Source: a virus. From it: a stretch of DNA of 64,000 nt. Within the stretch, counting starts at the first letter, position 1, and the number at the start of each line of letters is the position of its first letter. A model generated the notes under the pieces. It saw only the letters and a list, made by a program, of their open reading frames with translations, ran no database searches and was not told the DNA's origin. Of the stretch, positions 37,819 to 45,142 are shown one piece after another. The stretch spans positions 25,684 through 89,683 of the IMG/VR virus record IMGVR_UViG_3300040751_002893. One strand, given 5' to 3'. The position numbers and the translations under genes were made by a program.

Positions 37819-38118
37819 TTATGGTTTAAGTGTGTGTTCAGACATGTCTATCTCCATTTCTATGCTCCAAAGAAGTTCTTGGCATTTGTCGAACATAGTT
37901 TCCAGTTCTTTTATTTTGAGCGTGTGTTCTGGGTTGTAGAGGGTTTCAAGGTTCTTTTCTGCCCATGTTAAATCCTCATCATTTTGATCAAAAACACCTA
38001 AGAGAAGCTCCAAGCTCTCAGAGCAAGCCACTTGCAAAGCACCTTTTCGTGTCATGTGGATACTGACTGCTTCTCTACCATCCCATGGTCTTGTTATTGT
38101 AACTTCGTATACGTTCAT
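37819..38118 (-). CDS. Hypothetical protein
   Basis: 99 residues from ATG 38118 (ATGA overlap; SD AGAGGTG). MNVYEVTITRPWDGREAVSI beta part, then helices ELETMFDKCQELLWSIEMEI. Unknown. Confidence 0.65.
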   Translation of the reverse strand: MNVYEVTITRPWDGREAVSIHMTRKGALQVACSESLELLLGVFDQNDEDLTWAEKNLETLYNPEHTLKIKELETMFDKCQELLWSIEMEIDMSEHTLKP

Positions 38119-38291
38119 TGTTTCACCTCTTTGAGTTCTGTTGGGTTGTAATGATGTGTTTTGCCTGTTTTCAAGTTTGTTCCAGTGATATACACTCCAT
38201 GTGTATACCCTGTTATCACCACTAAATCTCCAAGCTGTGATGGAAAATGACTTGCTATTGCAACCACTTCGCATAGTGTTCCTATCTTCAT
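38115..38291 (-). CDS. MKIGTL-type small protein (58 aa)
   Basis: MKIGTLCEVVAIASHFPSQL, then GDLVVITGYTHGVYITGTNL. SD GGAAAGAG. Overlaps both neighbours by ATGA. Confidence 0.68.
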   Translation of the reverse strand: MKIGTLCEVVAIASHFPSQLGDLVVITGYTHGVYITGTNLKTGKTHHYNPTELKEVKQ

Positions 38292-38485
38292 ACTCTTTCC
38301 TCTCCAGTGAGTTGTTTGATTGGTAGTAGATCCTTTTCGGGAATGAAGTCATACATGCCTATACAAGTTCCAGTCAAGTATACGACCATAATGTGGCTCT
38401 TTCCATAGCGACCAAACTTCTTGATATAACCAAGTTCATTGAGTCCACGCTCATTATACACTCTTACTAAATCACCTATTTGCAT
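38288..38485 (-). CDS. MQIGDLV small protein (65 aa)
   Basis: MQIGDLVRVYNERGLNELGY, IKKFGRYGKSHIMVVYLTGT, end KQLTGEERV. Typical KGDL family member: turn G-D-L-V, central G-x-I strand, V-V-Y strand. Confidence 0.72.
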   Translation of the reverse strand: MQIGDLVRVYNERGLNELGYIKKFGRYGKSHIMVVYLTGTCIGMYDFIPEKDLLPIKQLTGEERV

Positions 38486-38628
38486 GCTATCACCTCCAGT
38501 TGGTATCCATTGATACCATAAACTTCTCCACTAGCCCAGTGAATGAGCCACCTATCTGCGACACCTATCTGTCGAATGACGATACCAATGTCTCCAAAAG
38601 GGTTTTCTACTACACTACCTGTTTTCAT
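38476..38628 (-). CDS. MKTGSVV small protein (50 aa)
   Basis: MKTGSVVENPFGDIGIVIRQ, ADRWLIHWASGEVYGINGYQ, end LEVIACK. SD CGGAG. KGDL family with the usual terminal LEVI. Confidence 0.7.
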   Translation of the reverse strand: MKTGSVVENPFGDIGIVIRQIGVADRWLIHWASGEVYGINGYQLEVIACK

Positions 38629-38658
38629 TTTATCTCCGTTGTTCGGTGTGATGTTTAT

Positions 38659-38702
38659 AATGTATCCGATTGAGGCAAAAAAGTCAAGGACAAAAAGTGT
38701 CC
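38659..38702 (-). promoter_or_regulatory. GGACA-cassette promoter (abutting) for the four-gene unit 37819-38628
   Basis: GGACAAAAAGTGTCC (38688-38702), TTGACT, 17 bp, TACATT. Confidence 0.8.
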
Positions 38703-38923
38703 GGCTTTGATTGTTGAGGTTTTAACTTCTTTATCTCGTATCTTTTGAACCAAACTCTCTTGTTGTGTACGCTTCTACCCTCGCAAAACCACTGTATCCC
38801 AAAGTCATAGTACCCTTTGGCCGGATAAACCTCCAATATGATACCAAAACCCTCGTAATACCTGTGGTTGTGCTTTAACTTCGCACCTTTGGCCGATAAC
38901 ACAACAAGATCGCCTATTTTCAT
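38684..38923 (-). CDS. MKIGDLV small protein (79 aa)
   Basis: MKIGDLVVLSAKGAKLKHNH, YEGFGIILEVYPAKGYYDFG, end QSKPDTFCP read through the GGACA box with TGA in the -35. Confidence 0.7.
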   Translation of the reverse strand: MKIGDLVVLSAKGAKLKHNHRYYEGFGIILEVYPAKGYYDFGIQWFCEGRSVHNKRVWFKRYEIKKLKPQQSKPDTFCP

Positions 38924-39168
38924 TCTCTATGTCTCTCCAAGATGTGCTTGATGAATCCATCTGGACACCAAACATGCACTACCCTCCAACCCTCAAACGG
39001 TGTTGGGATGGTCTTGCACACCTCTGCGCCTGTCTCTGTACGCTCCACATACACACACAGGTATGAGCCACTATCGTCACCCTCCTGCTTGACTATGAAC
39101 GCACTGTCAGTATGGTCAGGCATTATTTTCATAAGGTTTTGTATTGCTTGTTCTCTTTCTGTTTTCAT
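38920..39168 (-). CDS. Small hypothetical protein
   Basis: 82 residues, SD GGAG. TEREQAIQNLMKIMPDHTDS helix, then EGDDSGSYLCVYVERTETGA and GWRVVHVWCPDGFIKHILER. Not a KGDL member. Unknown. Confidence 0.65.
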   Translation of the reverse strand: MKTEREQAIQNLMKIMPDHTDSAFIVKQEGDDSGSYLCVYVERTETGAEVCKTIPTPFEGWRVVHVWCPDGFIKHILERHRE

Positions 39169-39182
39169 GGTTGTCTCCTTTG

Positions 39183-40103
39183 TTAAATAGTTTTTCCTAA
39201 TAGTTCTCGCATCTTGAATAGACCAAGCTCTTTGTGCTTACATTCAAGCATCACATCCACATCATGTCCGTATGTATCCACTGGTAGCCAGTACGAATCT
39301 GAGTGTGCATGTGCCTTGATGGACGTGTCATCATACTCTGTGGCGCGGGACTGGGAGTAGTGCACCACCGGGGTAGTATCCCCCCACGTAGACACCGCAA
39401 GGGCAAGGGCATCGGGGTTGGATAGGCCACCAGTGCAGAACGTGTGGTGGTGTAGGTCATGCACGATAGGTATACCAGTACGCTTGTAGACTTCCATAAG
39501 GTCTAGGGTAGAGTAGAGGGAGGCACGATCATCATTCTCCACAGTCAAGCGAGAACGCACTGCATCTGATAGCCTGTCCACGTTGCGACAGAAGTTGTCG
39601 ATAGCTTTGGGCTTGTCACCATAGGAAGCACCGACATGTATATTGAGCTTTGCATAGTGAGTACGAGGGAGGCATAGCAAGTCAAATAGCTCGCCATGGA
39701 TCTCCAAGTCTCGGATAGAGTTGCGAACAACATCTTCGTTGGGCGAGGCAAGTTTGACGAAGTGATCGGGATGTGATGTGACACGCATACCATGCTCTTC
39801 GATGAATAGACCACACTCAAAGAGAACCTCTTCGATCTGATCGTAGTCCGGTAAGTCAGTGAGTTGATACTCGGTAGCCCACGATACAATCTGCGAGGAC
39901 AGACGGAAGAACTTGATGTTGTGTTGCTCGTTCCATTGGAGTATCTTAAGCAAGTCTTTACTGTTCTGCAAGAAGATAGCAGAGGCATGGGGCAAACCTT
40001 TCTCTTCAAAGGTAGCCTTGCGAAATGTGCGATTGGTTGTGATACGGTTTTTGATGGACTGCTCCGAAAGTCCTTTGTTGATACATGCGTAACCTAGTTT
40101 CAT
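39183..40103 (-). CDS. uvsE: UV damage endonuclease (UvdE/UvsE family)
   Basis: 306 residues, full length. MKLGYACINKGLSEQSIKNR start; metal-site segments FFRLSSQIVSWATEY, HGMRVTSHPDHFVKLASPNE, KLNIHVGASYGDK, LTVENDDRASLYS, IPIVHDLHHHTFCTG and HYSQSR follow the family order (Glu, His, Asp ligands of the TIM barrel). Nicks DNA 5' of UV photoproducts. Suggests the phage meets sunlight or other DNA damage. Own GGACA cassette. Confidence 0.92.
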   Translation of the reverse strand: MKLGYACINKGLSEQSIKNRITTNRTFRKATFEEKGLPHASAIFLQNSKDLLKILQWNEQHNIKFFRLSSQIVSWATEYQLTDLPDYDQIEEVLFECGLFIEEHGMRVTSHPDHFVKLASPNEDVVRNSIRDLEIHGELFDLLCLPRTHYAKLNIHVGASYGDKPKAIDNFCRNVDRLSDAVRSRLTVENDDRASLYSTLDLMEVYKRTGIPIVHDLHHHTFCTGGLSNPDALALAVSTWGDTTPVVHYSQSRATEYDDTSIKAHAHSDSYWLPVDTYGHDVDVMLECKHKELGLFKMRELLGKTI

Positions 40104-40130
40104 GTTGTCTCCTGTTGTTGAATACCTATA

Positions 40131-40174
40131 TAATATAACCTATTGTCTCAGAAAGTCAAGGACATTTTTTGACC
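40131..40174 (-). promoter_or_regulatory. GGACA-cassette promoter (abutting) for uvsE
   Basis: GGACATTTTTTGACC (40160-40174), TTGACT, 16 bp, TATATT. The leader TATAGGTATTCAACAACAGG is identical to that of 41104-41259. Confidence 0.8.
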
Positions 40175-40305
40175 ATGATTTCTTTTCTTACCCAAGAGCG
40201 TTCTCCGTCCATCCAGAACACCTCATACTCAAAGGTATCCATCGCCACAATAATACCCCAACACCAAGAGTTGATGTGGTGTTCTGCTAAATCACCTATT
40301 TTCAT
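40156..40305 (-). CDS. MKIGDLA small protein (49 aa), tandem copy 1
   Basis: MKIGDLAEHHINSWCWGIIV, FEYEVFWMDGERSWVRKEIM, end VKKCP in the GGACA box. Close duplicate of 40302-40457. Confidence 0.7.
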   Translation of the reverse strand: MKIGDLAEHHINSWCWGIIVAMDTFEYEVFWMDGERSWVRKEIMVKKCP

Positions 40306-40457
40306 CTAGCACCTCTTTTCTTGACCATGGATCGCTTTGAGATCCATGAGCGATCACCATCATTCCAAAATATCTCATACTCATGAGTATTGACTGCTAC
40401 AATAATCCCCCAAAGACGAGATACAGAATAATGTTCTGCTAAATCACCTACTTTCAT
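40302..40457 (-). CDS. MKVGDLA small protein (51 aa), tandem copy 2
   Basis: MKVGDLAEHYSVSRLWGIIV, HEYEIFWNDGDRSWISKRSM, end VKKRGAR. ATGA overlap with copy 1. About 60 percent identical to it by eye. Confidence 0.72.
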   Translation of the reverse strand: MKVGDLAEHYSVSRLWGIIVAVNTHEYEIFWNDGDRSWISKRSMVKKRGAR

Positions 40458-40623
40458 TGATCGCTCCTATTACAACGAACACGCTGGTAAACTGGTCGTC
40501 AGCCACCGGATCTGCTTTCAAGATCCATTTAACCTTTGTATATCCGTCTTTGCCCACTCTCTTGACGATACCTATGTTTCGCCACATGCGCCATTTCTCC
40601 GTTACTAAATCACCTTTCTTCAT
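40444..40623 (-). CDS. MKKGDLV small protein (59 aa)
   Basis: MKKGDLVTEKWRMWRNIGIV, KRVGKDGYTKVKWILKADPV, end VVIGAINESR. KGDL family; overlaps both neighbours. Confidence 0.72.
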   Translation of the reverse strand: MKKGDLVTEKWRMWRNIGIVKRVGKDGYTKVKWILKADPVADDQFTSVFVVIGAINESR

Positions 40624-40799
40624 GCTAGCACCTTAAGTTGTTCTCTCGCCACACCTATCTCGTATGTGGTGTTTGGGATCTTCACTGCGTAGCTATCGAC
40701 AAATCCGGGTCGTCTGCAAACGTATATAACAATCCCAATCTTTCCACTGTACTTACCAAAGCCTTGTATCTGTACTAAACTTCCTACTTTTATTTTCAT
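40620..40799 (-). CDS. KVGSLV small protein (59 aa)
   Basis: MKIKVGSLVQIQGFGKYSGK, IGIVIYVCRRPGFVDSYAVK, end EQLKVLA. KGDL family; ATGA overlap. Confidence 0.72.
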   Translation of the reverse strand: MKIKVGSLVQIQGFGKYSGKIGIVIYVCRRPGFVDSYAVKIPNTTYEIGVAREQLKVLA

Positions 40800-40807
40800 G
40801 GTGTCTC

Positions 40808-41095
40808 CTACTGTTTAATCTCTTTCCACTGTCGGCCATGCCCATCTTCATCTTGAACCCAGCCAAACACTTTTTCCACCTCTTTGTGTATCACCTCTAA
40901 ACATCCAGTGCCCAAAGAGTTACGACCACCAGTGTGAACGTTTAATAGGTCTGCTACGAAGCCATATGCGTCTACAAAACCCCTTACACGAAGAACCTTA
41001 TAGAATCCTAGTATTTCCTCTCCATACTTATGAATAACCAAGTCGCCTGTCTTAAAACCAGACAAATATTCTTTTCCTTTACTTCCGAAACTCAT
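40808..41095 (-). CDS. KTGDLV small protein (95 aa)
   Basis: SFGSKGKEYLSGFKTGDLVI, YGFVADLLNVHTGGRNSLGT, end FGWVQDEDGHGRQWKEIKQ. A KGDL barrel with short N- and C-terminal extensions. SD GGAGG. Confidence 0.7.
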   Translation of the reverse strand: MSFGSKGKEYLSGFKTGDLVIHKYGEEILGFYKVLRVRGFVDAYGFVADLLNVHTGGRNSLGTGCLEVIHKEVEKVFGWVQDEDGHGRQWKEIKQ

Positions 41096-41103
41096 ATTTC
41101 CTC

Positions 41104-41259
41104 CTATATAGCCAGTTGGCCTTTGTAAAAGAACACGTTCTTGTGCCCTTGTCTCTCTAAACTATCTGCAAACCGTAAAGCTTGATACATAGTCATTGGT
41201 TTACTCTCATGCAGTTTATCACTGCTCACATAATAACATTTCTCTATTGTATCTAACAT
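41104..41259 (-). CDS. Small hypothetical protein (51 aa)
   Basis: MLDTIEKCYYVSSDKLHESK, MTMYQALRFADSLERQGHKN, end FFYKGQLAI. SD AGGAG. Not a KGDL member. Confidence 0.62.
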   Translation of the reverse strand: MLDTIEKCYYVSSDKLHESKPMTMYQALRFADSLERQGHKNVFFYKGQLAI

Positions 41260-41286
41260 GTTGTCTCCTGTTGTTGAATACCTATA

Positions 41287-41330
41287 TAATATAACTGATT
41301 GACCGAAATAGTCAAGGACATTTTTTGTCC
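41287..41330 (-). promoter_or_regulatory. GGACA-cassette promoter (abutting) for the 40156-41259 unit
   Basis: GGACATTTTTTGTCC (41316-41330), TTGACT, 16 bp, TATATT. Confidence 0.8.
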
Positions 41331-41833
41331 TCTAATAAAAGCTTCCTCAGATGATCTTTATCCTCTTTTACTCGTTGCTCCATCTTACCTTTCAAGTCAA
41401 GCATCGCTTTCTTTATTGTATGATTATTCTCACCTTGTTTTATTGCAGAAACTATTTTGTTTGGTAGCTCTGCATAAGTGCATCTGTACTTCTTAAACTT
41501 CTTGCTCTTTGTTTCTCCAAGACCGACACATACAAAGGGGTTCGGTGTGTGTTGTCCTTGTTTCTCTAAGGCTATTTTAACTATATCATCCGGTGGTATC
41601 ACAATCCATATATCTTCTTTTGGATCATATCCCACACCTACTAGATACTTATACGGTCTAGTTTGGTTCCACGTTTTCTTTTTTGATTCTCCATAATACT
41701 CTGTATTCCCAATCGTAACTATGAAATCTCCTTTTGCTTTCCCTTTCGCTGACTTGTCTCCATTATCATCTATGAAAGGGCTTGAAGCTATTATCTTTTC
41801 CTCTGTTGTTTTGCCGCTATTTGTTATTCCCAT
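41312..41833 (-). CDS. Possible PD-(D/E)XK-type nuclease
   Basis: 173 residues from ATG 41833 (SD AGGAG). MGITNSGKTTEEKIIASSPF; GKAKGDFIVTIGNTEYYGES KKK would fit D-x-n-E-x-K of a restriction-like core (acidic D in GDFIV, ESKKK). Later VCVGLGETKSKKFKKYRC. Last codons LEDKKCP run through the GGACA box. Nuclease assignment is an inference from this single pattern. Confidence 0.55.
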   Translation of the reverse strand: MGITNSGKTTEEKIIASSPFIDDNGDKSAKGKAKGDFIVTIGNTEYYGESKKKTWNQTRPYKYLVGVGYDPKEDIWIVIPPDDIVKIALEKQGQHTPNPFVCVGLGETKSKKFKKYRCTYAELPNKIVSAIKQGENNHTIKKAMLDLKGKMEQRVKEDKDHLRKLLLEDKKCP

Positions 41834-41852
41834 TTTACATCTCCTGTTGTCT

Positions 41853-42041
41853 CTATTCAATGTAACCGTTCTCTGCCTGTTCGTCAAGCAGAAACATATA
41901 TTCTTTCAGTTGTAAAGTTTCATACTTACTTTTCAGCCATTTCACTTTACACTTTGTCTTGTCAAGATCCTCGGTGACTATACCAAAGCCGATCTTGTCA
42001 AATACTTTTTTGTCTTTATGCCTTGCCAGTATCTTCTTCAT
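41853..42041 (-). CDS. Small protein of the H-K-x-K-x-F-x-x-x-G-F-G-I type (62 aa)
   Basis: ARHKDKKVFDKIGFGIVTED, KCKVKWLKSKYETLQLKEYM, end DEQAENGYIE. Related to 30575-30781 and 48109-48321 (KFFGIGVV / ILGFGVVLED). Confidence 0.7.
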   Translation of the reverse strand: MKKILARHKDKKVFDKIGFGIVTEDLDKTKCKVKWLKSKYETLQLKEYMFLLDEQAENGYIE

Positions 42042-42228
42042 GTTTCACCTCCCTTAATAATGTTATGTATGGGGTTGACCATAGGCCACCTTTCATTCTC
42101 GGATCTGTATCTTTCTCGAGTTGAGCAAAATAATGTACTATGTAGTATCCTGTGTCGCATATTTTTGTGATACATCCTATTGCAGTGAACCCTTTGTTGG
42201 ACACCTTTACTAAATCACCTATCTTCAT
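42016..42228 (-). CDS. MKIGDLV small protein (70 aa)
   Basis: MKIGDLVKVSNKGFTAIGCI, TKICDTGYYIVHYFAQLEKD, end REVKHEEDTGKA. ATGA overlap with the upstream gene. Confidence 0.72.
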   Translation of the reverse strand: MKIGDLVKVSNKGFTAIGCITKICDTGYYIVHYFAQLEKDTDPRMKGGLWSTPYITLLREVKHEEDTGKA

Positions 42229-42401
42229 CTTATCACCTCTAATCTATCTTCTTTCCATAATAATGTCTTTCCATCTATGAACACAAGCCATACGGTGTCT
42301 GTGCCTGTTGCTTTGCGCCTTAATACACCTATTTTGCCTAGGTATTTCTGGTGTTCCCAAGAATAGACACTGTTTATCCTAACTAAATCACCTATCTTCA
42401 T
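42225..42401 (-). CDS. MKIGDLV small protein (58 aa)
   Basis: MKIGDLVRINSVYSWEHQKY, GKIGVLRRKATGTDTVWLVF, end KEDRLEVIR. Archetypal family member: basic turn, W-L-V-F strand, terminal LEVI. Confidence 0.73.
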   Translation of the reverse strand: MKIGDLVRINSVYSWEHQKYLGKIGVLRRKATGTDTVWLVFIDGKTLLWKEDRLEVIR

Positions 42402-42741
42402 TGATCATTCTCCTAACCCATTCGTTACCATGCTCTTTCGCATACTCTGCAACATAGTCACTCTTGAACGTGAGCATTTTCTCATTCTTGATAACTACGT
42501 TTTCAAGCTGATAGCCAGCGATAAGGAATGTTTCATCCACATTTACTGATGGATCGAATGAGAGAATCACACGACACACTGCGAAAGGCATAGACTTTTG
42601 TTTCTTAACCATTTTGCCTGTCTTTGAGTCTTTGTATGGTTTTGCCCAATACTTTCTAAATGCAATCTTGTCTATGACTGCTGTTATTGCTTTGCCACCA
42701 TTGGCGAAGAACACATTCATTTTTGGTTTGATATAAGCCAT
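42388..42741 (-). CDS. Hypothetical protein
   Basis: 117 residues, SD CGGAGG. PKMNVFFANGGKAITAVIDK, then VCRVILSFDPSVNVDETFLI and YAKEHGNEWVRRMINED. Unknown. Confidence 0.68.
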   Translation of the reverse strand: MAYIKPKMNVFFANGGKAITAVIDKIAFRKYWAKPYKDSKTGKMVKKQKSMPFAVCRVILSFDPSVNVDETFLIAGYQLENVVIKNEKMLTFKSDYVAEYAKEHGNEWVRRMINEDR

Positions 42742-42768
42742 GCTTACCTCCGTTGTTGTTTACCTATA

Positions 42769-42812
42769 TAATATAACTGATTGTCCGAAATAGTCAAGGA
42801 CATTTTTTGACC
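42769..42812 (-). promoter_or_regulatory. GGACA-cassette promoter (abutting) for the 41312-42741 unit
   Basis: GGACATTTTTTGACC (42798-42812), TTGACT, 16 bp, TATATT. Confidence 0.8.
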
Positions 42813-42964
42813 GGTGTTAAGATTGAAACGCTATGTGCATCAACAACCCCATTGTGTGCCCACCTAACTCTAACAACAGTGTCATAAGGACTTACCCATT
42901 CCACTATTCCTATCCAGTTCTTACCGTACTTGAACACTCTCATTACTAAATCACCTACTTTCAT
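42794..42964 (-). CDS. MKVGDLV small protein (56 aa)
   Basis: MKVGDLVMRVFKYGKNWIGI, SPYDTVVRVRWAHNGVVDAH, end LTPVKKCP in the GGACA box. Confidence 0.72.
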   Translation of the reverse strand: MKVGDLVMRVFKYGKNWIGIVEWVSPYDTVVRVRWAHNGVVDAHSVSILTPVKKCP

Positions 42965-43125
42965 ACTTCCACCTTTTGCACATATGTTTTTCTAACCTGT
43001 ATTATCTGTCCATCTGCTGGACAATACACGCGTATCCAGCCAGTCCATAAGCCTATTCCCATGTAAATCATAGGTGTCTTATCTAAATCTTTACTGACTG
43101 GTACAACGACATCACCTTTCTTCAT
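42961..43125 (-). CDS. MKKGDVV small protein (54 aa)
   Basis: MKKGDVVVPVSKDLDKTPMI, GIGLWTGWIRVYCPADGQII, end VQKVEV. ATGA overlap. Confidence 0.72.
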   Translation of the reverse strand: MKKGDVVVPVSKDLDKTPMIYMGIGLWTGWIRVYCPADGQIIQVRKTYVQKVEV

Positions 43126-43306
43126 CTAACACCTCCAAGGAATAAAAAGGAACCCACAGTGTCTTGTGTCCTACTTGTACTTTGTATTGCCCAAACTGAT
43201 TGATTGGGGCTAGAACTATACCTATGTATCCATGAACATCACCATGGATGGACATACCTTTGTTGTATCTGAATAGATCGCCTTTCTTAAAATCACTTCT
43301 TTGCAT
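43112..43306 (-). CDS. KKGDLF small protein (64 aa)
   Basis: MQRSDFKKGDLFRYNKGMSI, GYIGIVLAPINQFGQYKVQV, end FYSLEVLDEER. Confidence 0.72.
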   Translation of the reverse strand: MQRSDFKKGDLFRYNKGMSIHGDVHGYIGIVLAPINQFGQYKVQVGHKTLWVPFYSLEVLDEER

Positions 43307-44036
43307 CTTTCACCGCCTTTGTTCTACACTTCTTAAGGAACTTCTCCACAACAATATACACTTTTGTGTCTCCGATAGGAAGAACACGATACAAGCGTGA
43401 ACCACCTTGTTTCTCTTTGTGAGAATAAGTACTGGCATAGGTCTTACCACCCAACGGTGGACTTTCGCCCAACACCATCATGGTCTTTTTACTAAGTTTC
43501 TGGATTGTATGAGGGTTGGCTCCATAGTAGTTTGTTCCACCGCTATGCTTATGTTCTTGAAGAACTGCATCTACACCGATGTTGGAACGGAACTGCACAA
43601 TCGCACCAATATCAAAGATTGGATCTTTCACATAACTCTCAAAGACATTGAAGTTCTCTTTGCGAAACATGCTTATGAAGAAAGCCATAATCTCTTGTGT
43701 AAGCTTGCCAGTTGCATGCAAGTCCTTTATCTCATCGACACGAGTATTGTACCATCTTTTGCGATCTTCCATCATATCCATGACATGGTTCATCTTCTTC
43801 TCCGAAGATAAAAACTTCTTTGCCAAAGACTTGTTGCGAAGATAGTCTTGACCAAAGGATGACCATAGCCACATAGCTTTCCATTGTGCGTTGGAGTATT
43901 CTTCTTTTTGGTACTCATACTCAAACAGGTATGTATTATACCATGCTCTATTGTTTTCCGACATCCATTCTTTTTCTTCTTCTGTGAGCTTGTTTATTCT
44001 TCCTAATAGGATCTCTTTTGTCTTTTCTATATTCAT
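43293..44036 (-). CDS. Hypothetical protein, helical N-terminus
   Basis: 247 residues from ATG 44036 (SD GGAG). KTKEILLGRINKLTEEEKEW, aromatic helices, then a C-terminal beta part (DIGAIVQFRSNIGVDAVLQE; RLYRVLPIGDTKVYIVVEKF) resembling the KGDL barrels. Basic end. Leader is duplicated from the zinc-knuckle gene. Unknown. Confidence 0.68.
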   Translation of the reverse strand: MNIEKTKEILLGRINKLTEEEKEWMSENNRAWYNTYLFEYEYQKEEYSNAQWKAMWLWSSFGQDYLRNKSLAKKFLSSEKKMNHVMDMMEDRKRWYNTRVDEIKDLHATGKLTQEIMAFFISMFRKENFNVFESYVKDPIFDIGAIVQFRSNIGVDAVLQEHKHSGGTNYYGANPHTIQKLSKKTMMVLGESPPLGGKTYASTYSHKEKQGGSRLYRVLPIGDTKVYIVVEKFLKKCRTKAVKDAKK

Positions 44037-44084
44037 TTTGTCTCCAATGAAATGTTGTTGGTTGTTCGTTGTGAACATATTATT

Positions 44085-44128
44085 ATCTTATTGTGTTGTG
44101 TCTATTTTGTCAAGGACATTTTTTGACC
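44085..44128 (-). promoter_or_regulatory. GGACA-cassette promoter (abutting) for the 42794-44036 unit
   Basis: GGACATTTTTTGACC (44114-44128), TTGACA, 17 bp, TAAGAT. Confidence 0.8.
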
Positions 44129-44307
44129 GATACGGATCTACTATCGTGCAAAAGGCTTATTCGATCCCAACAGTCTGTAAAGCCTGTATCTATTATAGAG
44201 ATTTGTATCGCGGCACTATCATTATCAATGTGTGTTATAACAAACATTCTATTCTTGTAATACCATCCAACATCTGCGTTGAATACTCTTAAATCACCTA
44301 CTTTCAT
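44110..44307 (-). CDS. MKVGDLR small protein (65 aa)
   Basis: From ATG 44307: MKVGDLRVFNADVGWYYKNR, HIDNDSAAIQISIIDTGFTD, end SVSVKKCP in the GGACA box. Confidence 0.7.
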   Translation of the reverse strand: MKVGDLRVFNADVGWYYKNRMFVITHIDNDSAAIQISIIDTGFTDCWDRISLLHDSRSVSVKKCP

Positions 44308-44474
44308 ACTAACACCTCCAGTTTTTCCTTGGCAAGACGAGGGTACCAACTACTATTTGAGCCGATAATGTAAACATCTGCGCTCCATGTTCCGTTGTTC
44401 ATAACAACACCTAGTTTGCCCAAGTATCTTTTATCTTCTGTTTCTTTAATCTTTACTAATGTTCCTACTTTCAT
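44304..44474 (-). CDS. MKVGTLV small protein (56 aa)
   Basis: MKVGTLVKIKETEDKRYLGK, LGVVMNNGTWSADVYIIGSN, end KEKLEVLV. ATGA overlap. Confidence 0.72.
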   Translation of the reverse strand: MKVGTLVKIKETEDKRYLGKLGVVMNNGTWSADVYIIGSNSSWYPRLAKEKLEVLV

Positions 44475-44638
44475 TTTATCACCTCCAATGAACGAGCTAA
44501 ATCAAAACATATTCTATCGTATTTCAAAGAATATAGTTTTACGAACGCACTATCATTATATGGGTGCAGTGCTTCCATAACAATGTATAGCCCATGATGT
44601 TCGTTGTTTCTTATTTGCACCAACGTACCTTTATTCAT
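44471..44638 (-). CDS. NKGTLV small protein (55 aa)
   Basis: From ATG 44638: MNKGTLVQIRNNEHHGLYIV, YNDSAFVKLYSLKYDRICFD, end ARSLEVIK. Confidence 0.7.
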   Translation of the reverse strand: MNKGTLVQIRNNEHHGLYIVMEALHPYNDSAFVKLYSLKYDRICFDLARSLEVIK

Positions 44639-44796
44639 AATTTCTCCACTCCATCTAAATCGCACCACAACCAATCCGATACTTCTTTCTTATTTTGAAA
44701 ATAAGCTCTGAACTGGCTATACCTACCTTTGTGTCTTATCTCTAAGACAATACCTATACCAATATAAGGCATCTTTATTAAATCACCTACTTTCAT
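44635..44796 (-). CDS. MKVGDLI small protein (53 aa)
   Basis: MKVGDLIKMPYIGIGIVLEI, RHKGRYSQFRAYFQNKKEVS, end DLDGVEKL. Confidence 0.72.
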   Translation of the reverse strand: MKVGDLIKMPYIGIGIVLEIRHKGRYSQFRAYFQNKKEVSDWLWCDLDGVEKL

Positions 44797-44944
44797 TTAT
44801 CACCTCTAAGTAATGTAAAAGAAAGCTTTCTGTATGACCACCTATAAACACATGGTAGCGAAAGTTTCCTCTGCGTGTTATTTCTCTGCGTAACACTATT
44901 CCTATTTCATTTGTATATTTGCAACGCACTAGTTTGCCTATCAT
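44783..44944 (-). CDS. MIGKLV small protein (53 aa)
   Basis: MIGKLVRCKYTNEIGIVLRR, GNFRYHVFIGGHTESFLLHY, end LEVINESR. First gene of this unit; SD GGAG. Confidence 0.72.
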   Translation of the reverse strand: MIGKLVRCKYTNEIGIVLRREITRRGNFRYHVFIGGHTESFLLHYLEVINESR

Positions 44945-44973
44945 AATGTCTCCATGTTTCATGATTACCTATA

Positions 44974-45017
44974 TAATATAACATGTTGGTCGGAGTTGTA
45001 AAGGTCATTTTTTGTCC
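44974..45017 (-). promoter_or_regulatory. GGACA-cassette promoter (abutting) for the 44110-44944 unit
   Basis: GGTCATTTTTTGTCC (45003-45017), TTTACA, 16 bp, TATATT. Confidence 0.7.
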
Positions 45018-45041
45018 GTTTGTTAAAAAAGTTTATAAAGT

Positions 45042-45070
45042 TTGACAAATTATATGAAGTTTGTTAAAAT
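45042..45070 (+). promoter_or_regulatory. Sigma-70 promoter, plus strand
   Basis: TTGACA, 17 bp, TAAAAT (11 of 12 consensus). No plus-strand gene follows. Confidence 0.6.
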
Positions 45071-45142
45071 TTTATGTAACTTCTTGATGAAGTTGAGAGA
45101 ACCGGCTATTGGCGGCTTACAGCGCAGATTCGGATGATTCTG

